Shown here piece after piece: positions 44,068 to 51,224 of a DNA stretch of 64,000 nt (position 1 is its first letter; every line of letters starts with the position of its first letter). The notes below the pieces were generated by a model. That model was not told the origin of the DNA and did not search any database. It was given only the letters and a program-made list of their open reading frames with translations. A program made the translations under genes and the position numbers. Source of the stretch: Polaribacter cellanae (GTDB lineage Bacteria; Bacteroidota; Bacteroidia; Flavobacteriales; Flavobacteriaceae); NCBI RefSeq assembly GCF_017569185.1, contig NZ_CP071869.1, positions 1,974,001-2,038,000 of the forward strand. Reading direction: 5' to 3'.

Positions 44068-44407
44068 AATAATAATAATTGCAATTATAGTTACACTTAG
44101 TATTTTGTACTTAAGTTTAATAAAAATGCCAAAATACAGTGTTTCAATTAGCCATATAGATAAATGGCAACATGGCTTTGCCTATTTTATATTATCTACT
44201 TGCTGGTTGTTTTCATTTTTTAGAAAACCTCAAAAAAAATACATAATTGTTTTTTTATGTATTCTTTTTGGCATAATTATTGAGGTTTTACAATACAAAT
44301 TAACTTCATATAGAACAGGAGATTACTTAGATGTCCTTGCAAATACGACTGGAGTTCTTACAGGGTTGGTGGTTTTTAATCAGGTTTATAAAAAAAAATC
44401 GATATAA
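44033..44407 (+). CDS. VanZ-like family membrane protein
   Basis: 124 residues with four membrane helices. The VanZ pattern is present: [29 protein letters not shown] near the N-terminus (conserved D-K-x-x-H) and [31 protein letters not shown] near the C-terminus. Function is unknown; VanZ itself gives low-level teicoplanin resistance. The first ATG makes a 35-bp overlap with gcvH; a TTG at 44057 would shorten it to 11 bp and keeps all helices, so the start is uncertain. Linkage sprA-gcvH-vanZ is recurrent in the family as I recall. Confidence 0.85.
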   Translation: MQQPIKTLLKDKIIIIAIIVTLSILYLSLIKMPKYSVSISHIDKWQHGFAYFILSTCWLFSFFRKPQKKYIIVFLCILFGIIIEVLQYKLTSYRTGDYLDVLANTTGVLTGLVVFNQVYKKKSI

Positions 44408-44474
44408 TTAGCACTAATACTTGTATATGATACATTTTTTTAATTAAATTAGCGAACTATTAAAAACTTCTACA

Positions 44475-45194
44475 ATGGAAATAAAGAAAAATCCGAAATC
44501 GAATTTAGAAAATTACAGTAAAATATTTATGCAAATTGGGCTTGTTTTGGCACTTTTTGTAACCTATGCTGCAATTGAGAAAAAGACTTACGACAAAGTT
44601 ATTGGAGACTTAGGTGTTGTGAATATGAATGCAGAAATGGAAGAAGATATTCCAATTACAGAAAGAGTAGAACCAGTAAAACCAAAAACTCCACCACCAC
44701 CAACTCCAGAAAAAATAGAAGTTGTAGAAGATGAAAAAGAAGTAGAAGAAACTGTAATAGAATCTACAGAAACAGATGAAACTGAAGCTGTTGAAGTAGA
44801 AGAAATTGTAGAGGTTGCGGAGGTAGAAGAAGTAGTAGAAGATGTAAGTTTTATGATTATTGAAGACGTTCCTGTATTTCCTGGATGTAAAGGAAACAAA
44901 CAACAATTAAAAGATTGTTTTAGTAAAATGGTACAAAAACATTTTTTAAGAAAATTCGATGCAGAATTACCTAATGAGTTAGGTTTATCTCCAGGAAGAA
45001 AAAGAGTTTCTATTATGTTTAAGATAGATAAATCTGGAAATGTGGTAAATGTTCAAGCAAGAGCGCCACACCCAAAAATTAAAGAAGAGGTTTTAAAGGT
45101 GATGAAATTATTACCTAAAATGAAACCTGGAAAACAAAGAGGAAAACCTGTAGGTGTAAAATATAGTATTCCATTTACTCTACTAGTAGAATAA
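44475..45194 (+). CDS. tonB: TonB-type energy transducer
   Basis: 239 residues. One membrane anchor at about 17-35 (IFMQIGLVLALFVTYAAIE), then a periplasmic linker that is briefly proline-rich (PVKPKTPPPPTPEK) and then strongly acidic, with repeated EVEE/EVAEVEE units instead of long Pro-Lys repeats. The C-terminal TonB domain (about 155-239) has RKRVSIMFKIDKSGNVVNVQARAPHP and GKPVGVKYSIPFTLLVE. VFPGCKGNKQQLKDCF is the cysteine-containing segment commonly seen before this domain in Bacteroidota. It powers outer-membrane receptors with ExbBD, which are not nearby. A strong terminator follows at once. Confidence 0.93.
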   Translation: MEIKKNPKSNLENYSKIFMQIGLVLALFVTYAAIEKKTYDKVIGDLGVVNMNAEMEEDIPITERVEPVKPKTPPPPTPEKIEVVEDEKEVEETVIESTETDETEAVEVEEIVEVAEVEEVVEDVSFMIIEDVPVFPGCKGNKQQLKDCFSKMVQKHFLRKFDAELPNELGLSPGRKRVSIMFKIDKSGNVVNVQARAPHPKIKEEVLKVMKLLPKMKPGKQRGKPVGVKYSIPFTLLVE

Positions 45195-45220
45195 TTAGAT
45201 TTAACAAATAAATTTATTAG

Positions 45221-45254
45221 AAAAGTGCTTAGATTAAATCTAAGCACTTTTTTT
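45221..45254 (+). terminator. tonB terminator
   Basis: A 15-bp perfect stem (AAAAGTGCTTAGATT and its complement) with almost no loop, followed by seven T. It is the strongest hairpin in the window. Confidence 0.95.
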
Positions 45255-45339
45255 ATACGATAAGTAATGCTAAGTTATTCTCTTCTTTCTAAGTACATAA
45301 CAAAAATTCAGTTAAGTTTATATTGCTTTGACTTACAGG

Positions 45340-45512
45340 GTTTAATAGCACAGAAGCGATGTAATCCAGCCCAAGCCCTTGCAACAGTCTTAAAAAAAAC
45401 TATATACACTCTAAAAAGAATAAAAAAACGAAAAACACTAAAATCTAGAGTAAAAAGGAAATTGAAAAAGCCCTTGAGTAATTTAACTTAGCTTTTGCAA
45501 TGGTCTTGATCT
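45340..45512. repeat. composite interspersed element beside tonB
   Basis: Contains two related segments, AAGCCCTTGCAACAGTCTT (about 45373-45391) and AAAAAGCCCTTGAGTAATTT to GCAATGGTCTT (45465-45507), the second with about 20 extra internal bases. An ACTCTA...TAGAGT inverted pair lies between them. The second segment recurs at 46080-46120. Reading frames on both strands give short peptides (minus: KTVARAWAGLHRFCA), a pattern I associate with spurious small ORFs in flavobacterial repeats. The third member's origin is unknown. Confidence 0.55.
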
Positions 45513-45657
45513 ATATTAAAGACGTGTGCATTAGAAAATTCAAAAGGACGATTAACTTTAGATTCAACATTATTTGAAAATTTAAATGAAGTTTGACCAA
45601 TTAAATAGCTACTTATAAAACTAAAAGTAATGTGATAACTTTCTTTAAATAATTCAT
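45488..45657 (-). pseudogene. frameshifted gene for a tiny secreted peptide
   Basis: From ATG 45657 the frame reads MNYLKKVITLLLVL and then a stop. Shifting by one base at a T4 run (plus-strand 45617-45620) continues as ISSYLIGQTSFKFSN through to DQDHCKS and a stop at 45488. Joined, this is a clean signal peptide with cleavage after GQ and a mature part of about 33 residues. So it is probably a small secreted protein broken by loss of one T, or a sequencing error or phase-variable tract. It starts 2 bp after the small membrane gene. Its 3' end lies in the repeat element. Family not recognised. Confidence 0.5.
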
Positions 45658-45658
45658 A

Positions 45659-45913
45659 TTAGTTATTTTTATGTAGTTTAATATTATCGTTTTTGGCAGC
45701 TCTATATGCCCAAATAGCACAAATAGGATTTGTTATAACTAATATAAAAAAGGCTAAAAAGAAAAAACCAATAAAATTTATAATAAACATTATAAGAGCT
45801 CCTTTTCCTGTTGAATAAAGCATACCTAAAGGACCAAAGAAAAAACCAAGTATTGCCGCAATTCCAGCACTTTTTTCAGATTTAACTATTACAGTTGTTT
45901 GTTGTGATTCCAT
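45659..45913 (-). CDS. small membrane protein (TM2-like pattern)
   Basis: 84 residues. After a short polar N-terminus (MESQQTTVIVKSEKSAG) two membrane helices appear: IAAILGFFFGPLGMLYSTGKG and ALIMFIINFIGFFFLAFFILV, followed by PICAIWAYRAAKN and a basic tail. The GFFFGPLGMLY and IWAYRAAK pattern is reminiscent of TM2/YqaE-type small membrane proteins, but I cannot name a family. It is bracketed by two copies of an interspersed repeat (45465-45507 and 46080-46120) in an otherwise gene-poor patch, and a frameshifted secreted mini-gene follows 2 bp downstream, so the two may have formed a small operon. Confidence 0.7.
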   Translation of the reverse strand: MESQQTTVIVKSEKSAGIAAILGFFFGPLGMLYSTGKGALIMFIINFIGFFFLAFFILVITNPICAIWAYRAAKNDNIKLHKNN

Positions 45914-46186
45914 ATTATTATGTTTTTAAAGGTTTGTATAAACACAAAATAGGGGTAAAAAAAATCACTATTCAAAAAATAGTGAAAATTATAGGTAAAT
46001 CAATGAGAATTTTGAGAGTGTAAACTAAACCCTCAGGCTAAACGCATTAAAAGTATAAAATTTTCATAGGATAATCAAGAAAAAGCCCTTGAGTAATTTA
46101 ACCTTTGCAATGGTCTTAATTTATACAAAATTTTAAATCATCTATTGCATAATTCAGGTTTAAGAGTCGACTAAATATTTCTAACA
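45914..46186. other. gene-poor stretch upstream of the small membrane gene
   Basis: No ORF is supported. It holds a CACTATT/AATAGTG hairpin near 45967 and the second copy of the AAAAAGCCCTTGAG repeat at 46080-46120. The promoter of the small membrane gene should lie in its first part, but no TANNTTTG box was seen. Confidence 0.5.
46080..46120. repeat. second copy of the AAAAAGCCCTTGAG...GCAATGGTCTT repeat
   Basis: The first 23 bases are identical to 45465-45487; an 8-base/3-base difference follows, then TTTGCAATGGTCTT is identical. The two copies are in direct orientation and flank the small membrane gene and the broken mini-gene. Confidence 0.85.
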
Positions 46187-46228
46187 AAAAAACCTTTTAT
46201 CTTTATTTAAAGAGATAAAAGGTTTTTT
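46187..46228 (-). terminator. terminator of the frr end of the translation cluster
   Basis: A 16-bp perfect stem (AAAAAACCTTTTATCT and complement) with a 10-base loop and T-runs on both sides, about 100 bp after the frr stop. Symmetric enough to work in both directions. Confidence 0.88.
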
Positions 46229-46324
46229 AAAATTTTGTTTTTAGAAAACAGTATTTAAAGAGTTAATAAGCTCATTTTATTTCTTTTCGAAGATAATTGA
46301 GGGCTTATTAATCACACAAAAACA

Positions 46325-46879
46325 TTAGATTTTCATTATTTCTTCTTCTTTTACAGCAAGAGTTTCATCTGTTCTCTTCACGTAAGTGTCTGTTAATTTT
46401 TGCACATCTTCTTCTGCAATTTTCTTTAAATCGTCAGAAATATCTAACTTTTTAATATCGTTATTTGCATCTTTACGTGCATTTCTAATACCAATTTTAG
46501 CGTCTTCAGCTTCAGATTTTGCTTGCTTTGTTAAATTTATTCTACGCTCCTCTGTTAATGGTGGTACATTAATCATAATAAGATCTCCATTATTCATTGG
46601 ATTTAAACCTAAATTTGCAATTTGAATCGCTTTTTCAATAGGTTGCAACATGTTTTTTTCCCAAGGTTGTACACTTAAGGTTCTTGGATCTGGCGTATTT
46701 ACGTTCGCAACTTGACTTAATGGAGTCTGTGAACCATAATAATCTACCATAACTGTGCCCAACATAGATGGTGTTGCTTTCCCAGCTCTAATTGTGCGTA
46801 ATTCTTTTTCTAAATGTGCCATTGCTTTGTCCATAGCTTCTTTGGCTGTGTCTAATATAAACTCGATTTCTTCGTTCAT
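46325..46879 (-). CDS. frr: ribosome recycling factor
   Basis: 184 residues, normal length. With EF-G it splits post-termination ribosomes. Signature segments: AMAHLEKELRTIRAGKATPSMLGTVMVDYYG near the N-terminus, LSVQPWEKNMLQPIEKAIQIANLGLNP in the hinge region, and PPLTEERRINLTKQAKSEAEDAKIGIRNARKDAN in the helical bundle. It is the last gene of the rplM-rpsI-rpsB-tsf-pyrH-frr series, 114 bp after pyrH, and is followed by a strong hairpin terminator. Confidence 0.98.
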   Translation of the reverse strand: MNEEIEFILDTAKEAMDKAMAHLEKELRTIRAGKATPSMLGTVMVDYYGSQTPLSQVANVNTPDPRTLSVQPWEKNMLQPIEKAIQIANLGLNPMNNGDLIMINVPPLTEERRINLTKQAKSEAEDAKIGIRNARKDANNDIKKLDISDDLKKIAEEDVQKLTDTYVKRTDETLAVKEEEIMKI

Positions 46880-46993
46880 CTTCAGTGTTTTTAAAGATTT
46901 TTGTTTCTTTTTTTTTGCAGAAATTAATGTAGCAAAAATATAAGAATGACAATTTTAAATGATTTCTGCTACTATTTTAACAGTTGTTTTGTT

Positions 46994-47701
46994 TTAATTA
47001 TCAACAACAGTACCAATTTTTTCTCCAGAAACTAATTTTAAAAGGTTTCCATTTGTATTCATATCGAATACTATAATTGGTAATTTATTTTCTTCACTTA
47101 ACGTAAAAGCCGTCATATCCATTACTTTTAAGCCTTTTTCGATAACTTCTTTAAAGGTAATTGTTTCAAACTTTACAGCATCTTTATCTTTTTCTGGATC
47201 TGTATTGTAAATTCCATTTACACGAGTTCCTTTTAAAATAGCGTCTGCATCTACTTCAATAGCTCTTAAAACTGCTGCTGTATCTGTTGTAAAATAAGGG
47301 TTTCCTGTTCCTGCTCCAAAAATAACAACACGTCCTTTTTCTAAATGACGAATGGCTTTTCTTTTAATGTAAGGCTCTGCAACTTCTTTAATCTCTAAAG
47401 CAGTTTGTAAACGGGTATAAACACCTTGGTCTTCTAACGCACTTTGCAATGCCAAACCATTAATACAAGTGGCTAACATACCCATATGATCTCCTTGAAC
47501 GCGATCCATACCATTTGCAGCACCAGCAACACCTCTAAAGATATTCCCACCACCAATTACAATGGCAACTTCGATTCCTTTTTCGACAACTTGTTTAATT
47601 TCTTTTGCATATTCAGCAAGACGTTTAGGGTCGATTCCATATTGTCTATCGCCCATTAAGGCTTCTCCACTTAATTTTAAAAGAATTCTCTTGTATTGCA
47701 T
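46994..47701 (-). CDS. pyrH: UMP kinase
   Basis: 235 residues. Phosphorylates UMP to UDP in pyrimidine synthesis; hexameric amino-acid-kinase fold. Motifs: [13 protein letters not shown] at the N-terminus, [59 protein letters not shown], and [24 protein letters not shown]. It lies between tsf and frr as in many bacteria, but a hairpin in front of it (47757-47795) suggests that part of its transcription starts separately. Confidence 0.98.
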   Translation of the reverse strand: MQYKRILLKLSGEALMGDRQYGIDPKRLAEYAKEIKQVVEKGIEVAIVIGGGNIFRGVAGAANGMDRVQGDHMGMLATCINGLALQSALEDQGVYTRLQTALEIKEVAEPYIKRKAIRHLEKGRVVIFGAGTGNPYFTTDTAAVLRAIEVDADAILKGTRVNGIYNTDPEKDKDAVKFETITFKEVIEKGLKVMDMTAFTLSEENKLPIIVFDMNTNGNLLKLVSGEKIGTVVDN

Positions 47702-47756
47702 AGTTTGTTTTGATGGTTGTGCAAAATTACGTTTTTTTTTTAATTTTTTAATAACT

Positions 47757-47795
47757 AAAAAACCTCGCTTTCAAATATTTTGAAAACGAGGTTTT
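47757..47795 (-). terminator. hairpin terminator between tsf and pyrH
   Basis: On the minus strand an AAAACCTCG...CGAGGTTTT stem, extended past a U-G wobble to about 17 pairs, with a short loop and T6. The wobble pairs only in the minus-strand RNA, which supports use after tsf. Confidence 0.82.
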
Positions 47796-47841
47796 ATATA
47801 TGTTTATTATCCTTGTATTTGCAAGAATAACAAGATAAGGT

Positions 47842-48807
47842 TTACCCTAAAGTAACTCTTTTAAAAGTTGTCACTTCAACATCGCCATAAGTAGCAACGT
47901 ATTGTGCAACGTTTTTCTTTTCATCTTTAATAAAAGATTGGTCTAAAAGACACTGCTCCATATCTAAAGTTGTGTTATCTGCGATAAATCTTTCCATTTT
48001 TCCTGGTAAGATTCTATCCCAAATTTGTTCTGGTTTTCCTTCTGCTTTTAATTCTGCTTTTGCATCTTCTTCTGCTTTTGCTAAAACCTCGTCAGATAAT
48101 TGAGATCTAGAAATAAATTGAGGAACGTTTTTTAACGTTTTACCTAATCTACCTAACTCGATATTATCTTTTTCGATTACAGCAATTCTTGCTTCCGTTT
48201 CTGCAGCTACATAAGCAGGATCGAAATCTTTGTAAGACAATGTAGTTGCTCCCATAGAAGCTACTTGCATTGCAAGATCTTTTGCTAAAGTTTCCACATC
48301 ATCTACAACTGCAGATAAACCTACTAAAGCAGCAATTTTACCAATGTGAGTATAAGCACCAACATAGGTAGCTTCTACTTTTTCGAAAGCTGTAATTTCT
48401 AACTTTTCGCCAATAACACCAGTTTGTTCAACTAATTTATCTGCAACTGACATACCACCAAAATCTGCAGCTAAGAAATCTTCTTTGCTATCAAAATTTA
48501 AAGCGATATCTGCGAATTGACCACCTAAAGCTACGAAAGATTCGTTTTTACCTACGAAATCTGTCTCACAAGCTAAAACGATTGCAACACCTGCAGTTTT
48601 AGCGTCATTAATTCTTGTTACTGCAACACCTTCTGTAGATTCTCTATCAGCTCTTTTTGCAGCAATTTTTTGACCTTTTTTACGTAAAACATCAATTGCT
48701 TGTTCGAAGTTACCATCTGCTTCTACTAATGCCTTTTTACAGTCCATCATACCAGCACCAGTTGCTTCTCTTAATTTTTTAACATCAGCAGCACTTACTT
48801 TTACCAT
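47842..48807 (-). CDS. tsf: translation elongation factor Ts
   Basis: 321 residues, somewhat longer than the E. coli protein. Nucleotide exchange factor for EF-Tu. The N-terminal UBA-like domain reads VKKLREATGAGMMDCKKALVEADGNFEQAIDVLRKKG; the core has GVAIVLACETDFVGKNESF with the TDFV motif that contacts EF-Tu, AMQVASMGATTLSYKD, and near the C-terminus LLDQSFIKDEKKNVAQYV. It follows rpsB by 48 bp and is succeeded by a hairpin terminator. Confidence 0.98.
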   Translation of the reverse strand: MVKVSAADVKKLREATGAGMMDCKKALVEADGNFEQAIDVLRKKGQKIAAKRADRESTEGVAVTRINDAKTAGVAIVLACETDFVGKNESFVALGGQFADIALNFDSKEDFLAADFGGMSVADKLVEQTGVIGEKLEITAFEKVEATYVGAYTHIGKIAALVGLSAVVDDVETLAKDLAMQVASMGATTLSYKDFDPAYVAAETEARIAVIEKDNIELGRLGKTLKNVPQFISRSQLSDEVLAKAEEDAKAELKAEGKPEQIWDRILPGKMERFIADNTTLDMEQCLLDQSFIKDEKKNVAQYVATYGDVEVTTFKRVTLG

Positions 48808-48855
48808 GTCACTTATTTTTTTATAGAAATGTAAAATTTCTAAATTGTTATTAAA

Positions 48856-49674
48856 TTATTTTTTTTCTTCAGCAGGAGTTTCAGTTACTTCTGGAGCAAC
48901 TTCTGCTTTAGCTTCTTCTTTTTTAGAAGCTTCTGCTTTTGCTTCTTTTTTAACTTCCTTTGCTTTTTCCTTATCAGCTTTGTCTGCTTTTCTATCAGAT
49001 AAACCTTCTGCGATTGCATCTGTTACAAAAGATAATACTTTGTCTATAGATTTAGAAGCATCGTCGTTTGCTGGGATTACAAAATCTACCTGTCTTGGGT
49101 CTGAGTTCGTATCTACCATTGCAAAAATAGGAATGTTTAATTTTTGAGCTTCTGCAACAGCAATGTGTTCTTTTTTAATATCTACTACAAATAATGCTCC
49201 TGGTAAACGAGTCATGTCAGATATAGAACCTAAATTCTTTTCTAACTTTTCTCTCTGTCTGTTTATTTGTAATTTCTCTCTTTTAGACAATGCATCAAAA
49301 GAACCATCTGTTTTCATTCTATCGATTTGAGCCATTTTTTTAACAGCTTTTCTAATCGTAACAAAGTTGGTTAACATTCCTCCAGGCCATCTTTCGGTGA
49401 TGTAAGGCATGTTTACTGCTTTTGCTTTTTCTGCAACGATATCTTTTGCTTGCTTTTTTGTAGCTACAAATAAAATTTTACGACCAGAGTTAGCGATTTT
49501 GTTCAAAGCTTCTGAAGTCTCTTCTATTTTAGCTGCAGTTTTATACAAATCGATAATGTGTACACCATTACGTTCTGTATAAATATATGGTGCCATATTT
49601 GGGTTCCACTTTCTTGTTAAGTGACCAAAATGTACTCCATTGTCTAATAATTCTTGAATATTTATGTTTGCCAT
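48856..49674 (-). CDS. rpsB: 30S ribosomal protein S2
   Basis: 272 residues from ATG 49674 (MANINIQELLDNGVHFGHLTRKWNP); an in-frame start 36 bp upstream adds unrelated residues. Diagnostic segments: IIDLYKTA, ILFVATKKQAKDIVAEKAK, NMPYITERWPGGMLTNFVTIRKA, RLPGALFVVDIKKEHIAVAEA and VDTNSDPRQVDFVIPANDDA. The last 45 residues are an Ala-Lys-Glu-rich tail typical of Bacteroidota S2. tsf follows by 48 bp. A repeated intergenic motif (TTTCGACTGCGCT) lies between this gene and rpsI. Confidence 0.97.
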   Translation of the reverse strand: MANINIQELLDNGVHFGHLTRKWNPNMAPYIYTERNGVHIIDLYKTAAKIEETSEALNKIANSGRKILFVATKKQAKDIVAEKAKAVNMPYITERWPGGMLTNFVTIRKAVKKMAQIDRMKTDGSFDALSKREKLQINRQREKLEKNLGSISDMTRLPGALFVVDIKKEHIAVAEAQKLNIPIFAMVDTNSDPRQVDFVIPANDDASKSIDKVLSFVTDAIAEGLSDRKADKADKEKAKEVKKEAKAEASKKEEAKAEVAPEVTETPAEEKK

Positions 49675-49810
49675 TTTATAAATGTGTTTACTTTCTGTTT
49701 GTGAAATCAATAATTAAGTAGTCTTTCGAGTCTTAACTATTTAGATGCTAAACTGTTTAATATTAATTTTTTGTAATAATAACAGTTCTCGATATAAAAT
49801 ATTTTAGTAA

Positions 49811-49836
49811 CCTTTCGACTGCGCTCAAGGAGACAG
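49811..49836. repeat. interspersed TTTCGACTGCGCT element, copy 1
   Basis: TTTCGACTGCGCTCAAGGAG lies between rpsI and rpsB; 61728-61745 has the same 13-base core followed by AAAGGAG. A related, partly complementary sequence is at 61687-61706. It resembles the TCGAGCGCAGTCGA-type palindromes I remember from Bacteroidota intergenic DNA. Confidence 0.65.
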
Positions 49837-49854
49837 GTAAGGAACCAAAAAATA

Positions 49855-50241
49855 TTAACGTTTCGAGAATTGGAATTTTTTACGTGCTTTTTTCTGACCG
49901 AATTTCTTACGTTCTACCATTCTTGGATCACGTGTTAACAACCCTTCTGGTTTCAATACTGCTCTATGATCTGCATCAATAGAAACTAAAGCTCTTGTAA
50001 TTGCCAAACGAATTGCTTCTGCTTGCCCAGTTACACCACCACCATAAACATTTACTTTAATGTCGTAAGAGGCTAAGTTTTCTGTTAACATTAATGGTTG
50101 TTGTACTTTATACTGTAAAGTTCCAGTTGTAAAGTAATCTTTATAGTCTTTTTTGTTTACTGTAATGTTACCTTTTCCTTCAGAAAGATAAATACGAGCA
50201 ACAGCAGTTTTTCTTCTACCTATTTTGTGAACTGTATCCAT
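49855..50241 (-). CDS. rpsI: 30S ribosomal protein S9
   Basis: 128 residues, normal length. Motifs: HKIGRRKTAVARIYLSEGKGNITVNKKD at the N-terminus, NVYGGGVTGQAEAIRLAITRAL in the middle, and the C-terminal LLTRDPRMVERKKFGQKKARKKFQFSKR, whose basic tail reaches the P site. Its ATG overlaps the rplM stop by one base, so the two are translationally coupled. Confidence 0.98.
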   Translation of the reverse strand: MDTVHKIGRRKTAVARIYLSEGKGNITVNKKDYKDYFTTGTLQYKVQQPLMLTENLASYDIKVNVYGGGVTGQAEAIRLAITRALVSIDADHRAVLKPEGLLTRDPRMVERKKFGQKKARKKFQFSKR

Positions 50242-50696
50242 TATTTTAAATCGTTAAGGTTAATAGCTTTTGGTTTTTGTCCATCATGTTTATGCTCTGT
50301 ACCTGCATATACATACAAGTTTCTAAATAAAGCACTTCCTAAAGTATTTTTAGGCAACATTCCTTTTACTGCTTTCTCGATTAATCTTGTAGGATCTTTC
50401 TCGAACATTTCTGTTGCAGTTAACGATCTTTGTCCTCCTGGATATCCTGTGTGACGAATGTAAGATTTGTCTCTCCACTTGTTACCAGTTAAAACAATTT
50501 TTTCTGCGTTGATAATAACCACGTTGTCTCCACAATCTACGTGAGGAGTAAAATTTGGTTTGTATTTACCTCTAATTAGCTTTGCTATTTTAGAAGCTAG
50601 ACGACCCAACGTTTGCCCGTCCGCATCAACTAAAACCCACTCCTTGTTTACGGTAGCGCTGTTTGCTGATACTGTTTTGTAACTTAATGTGTTCAT
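50241..50696 (-). CDS. rplM: 50S ribosomal protein L13
   Basis: 151 residues. Motifs: KEWVLVDADGQTLGRLASKIAKLIRGKYKPNFTPHVDCGDNVVIINAEKI split over strands, the segment KSYIRHTGYPGGQRSLTATEMFEKDPTRLIEKAVKGMLPKN, and FRNLYVYAGTEHKHDGQKP. It is the first gene of the minus-strand translation cluster. A canonical promoter lies 221 bp upstream and leaves an mRNA leader of about 210 bases, long enough for autogenous control by L13. Confidence 0.98.
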   Translation of the reverse strand: MNTLSYKTVSANSATVNKEWVLVDADGQTLGRLASKIAKLIRGKYKPNFTPHVDCGDNVVIINAEKIVLTGNKWRDKSYIRHTGYPGGQRSLTATEMFEKDPTRLIEKAVKGMLPKNTLGSALFRNLYVYAGTEHKHDGQKPKAINLNDLK

Positions 50697-50916
50697 AATT
50701 ACACGATTAGTTTTTGTTTATACCAATTATACTCTAAAATGGCTGTAAAATAAAATGAAGATTTTTTTCTTTATATAATGAAGAAAAATTAAACATAGTC
50801 TTTACTATGGCTTATTTTTATTCTGAAATAGAAAGGGAAAAAGAACTTTTTATTACAGTTTTTAAGGTTTAAGTGGTACTTGTTAATAAATAATTTTTTT
50901 CCTTAAAAAAGGAGTG
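50697..50916 (-). promoter_or_regulatory. long 5' leader of rplM, possible ribosomal-protein leader
   Basis: About 210 bases between the predicted transcription start near 50910 and the rplM ATG. It contains a CATAGT/ACTATG hairpin (50794-50809) and several A/T-rich stretches. Autogenous leaders for L13 have been proposed in Bacteroidota as I recall; no specific consensus was verified. Confidence 0.4.
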
Positions 50917-50947
50917 CAAATGTACCACTATTTATTTGATTGACAAA
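50917..50947 (-). promoter_or_regulatory. rplM operon promoter (TTTG-N19-TACATTTG)
   Basis: Both boxes match the Bacteroidota consensus completely with exactly 19 bases between them, on the minus strand. It is one of the two best promoters in the window. Confidence 0.88.
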
Positions 50948-51066
50948 TAGTGATTTAGAATTATTTTTGATAAAGATTTATGTTGGTTTTTTTGATCTAA
51001 AAATCAGCTAACTTAAAAGAGCTAAAATGAGGTTAAATTTATGTTTTTTTTATGTTACATAATAAT

Positions 51067-51185
51067 GCCACGAATTCACAAATTTTTATTTTTTGAGGAT
51101 TTAAAAAAAGAAAATCGTTTTAAAAAATTGATATTTTTTTCTTCGAGAATATTAGTTTTTCAACTTTTATTCGTGCATTCGTGGC
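51067..51185. repeat. 119-bp MITE-like element with 17-bp inverted termini
   Basis: The left end GCCACGAATTCACAAAT and right end ATTCGTGCATTCGTGGC are complementary with two mismatches. The interior is AT-rich and non-coding. A single-end relic lies at 17139. It sits between rplM's promoter and the RluA-family gene; the rest of 50948-51224 shows no gene. Confidence 0.55.
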
Positions 51186-51224
51186 GAAAAAAATAGAGCA
51201 AGTTTGTAAATCCGTGTCTAAAAC

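Noticed and set aside
44588..44906. Two minus-strand ORFs rich in Ser/Thr or Tyr/Phe
   Set aside because: Antisense of the acidic linker of tonB; low-complexity composition follows from the GAA-rich coding strand.
45267..45491. Plus-strand 74-residue ORF with a very basic C-terminus
   Set aside because: It lies in the interspersed repeat element, both strands give open frames there, and no domain or start context supports it.
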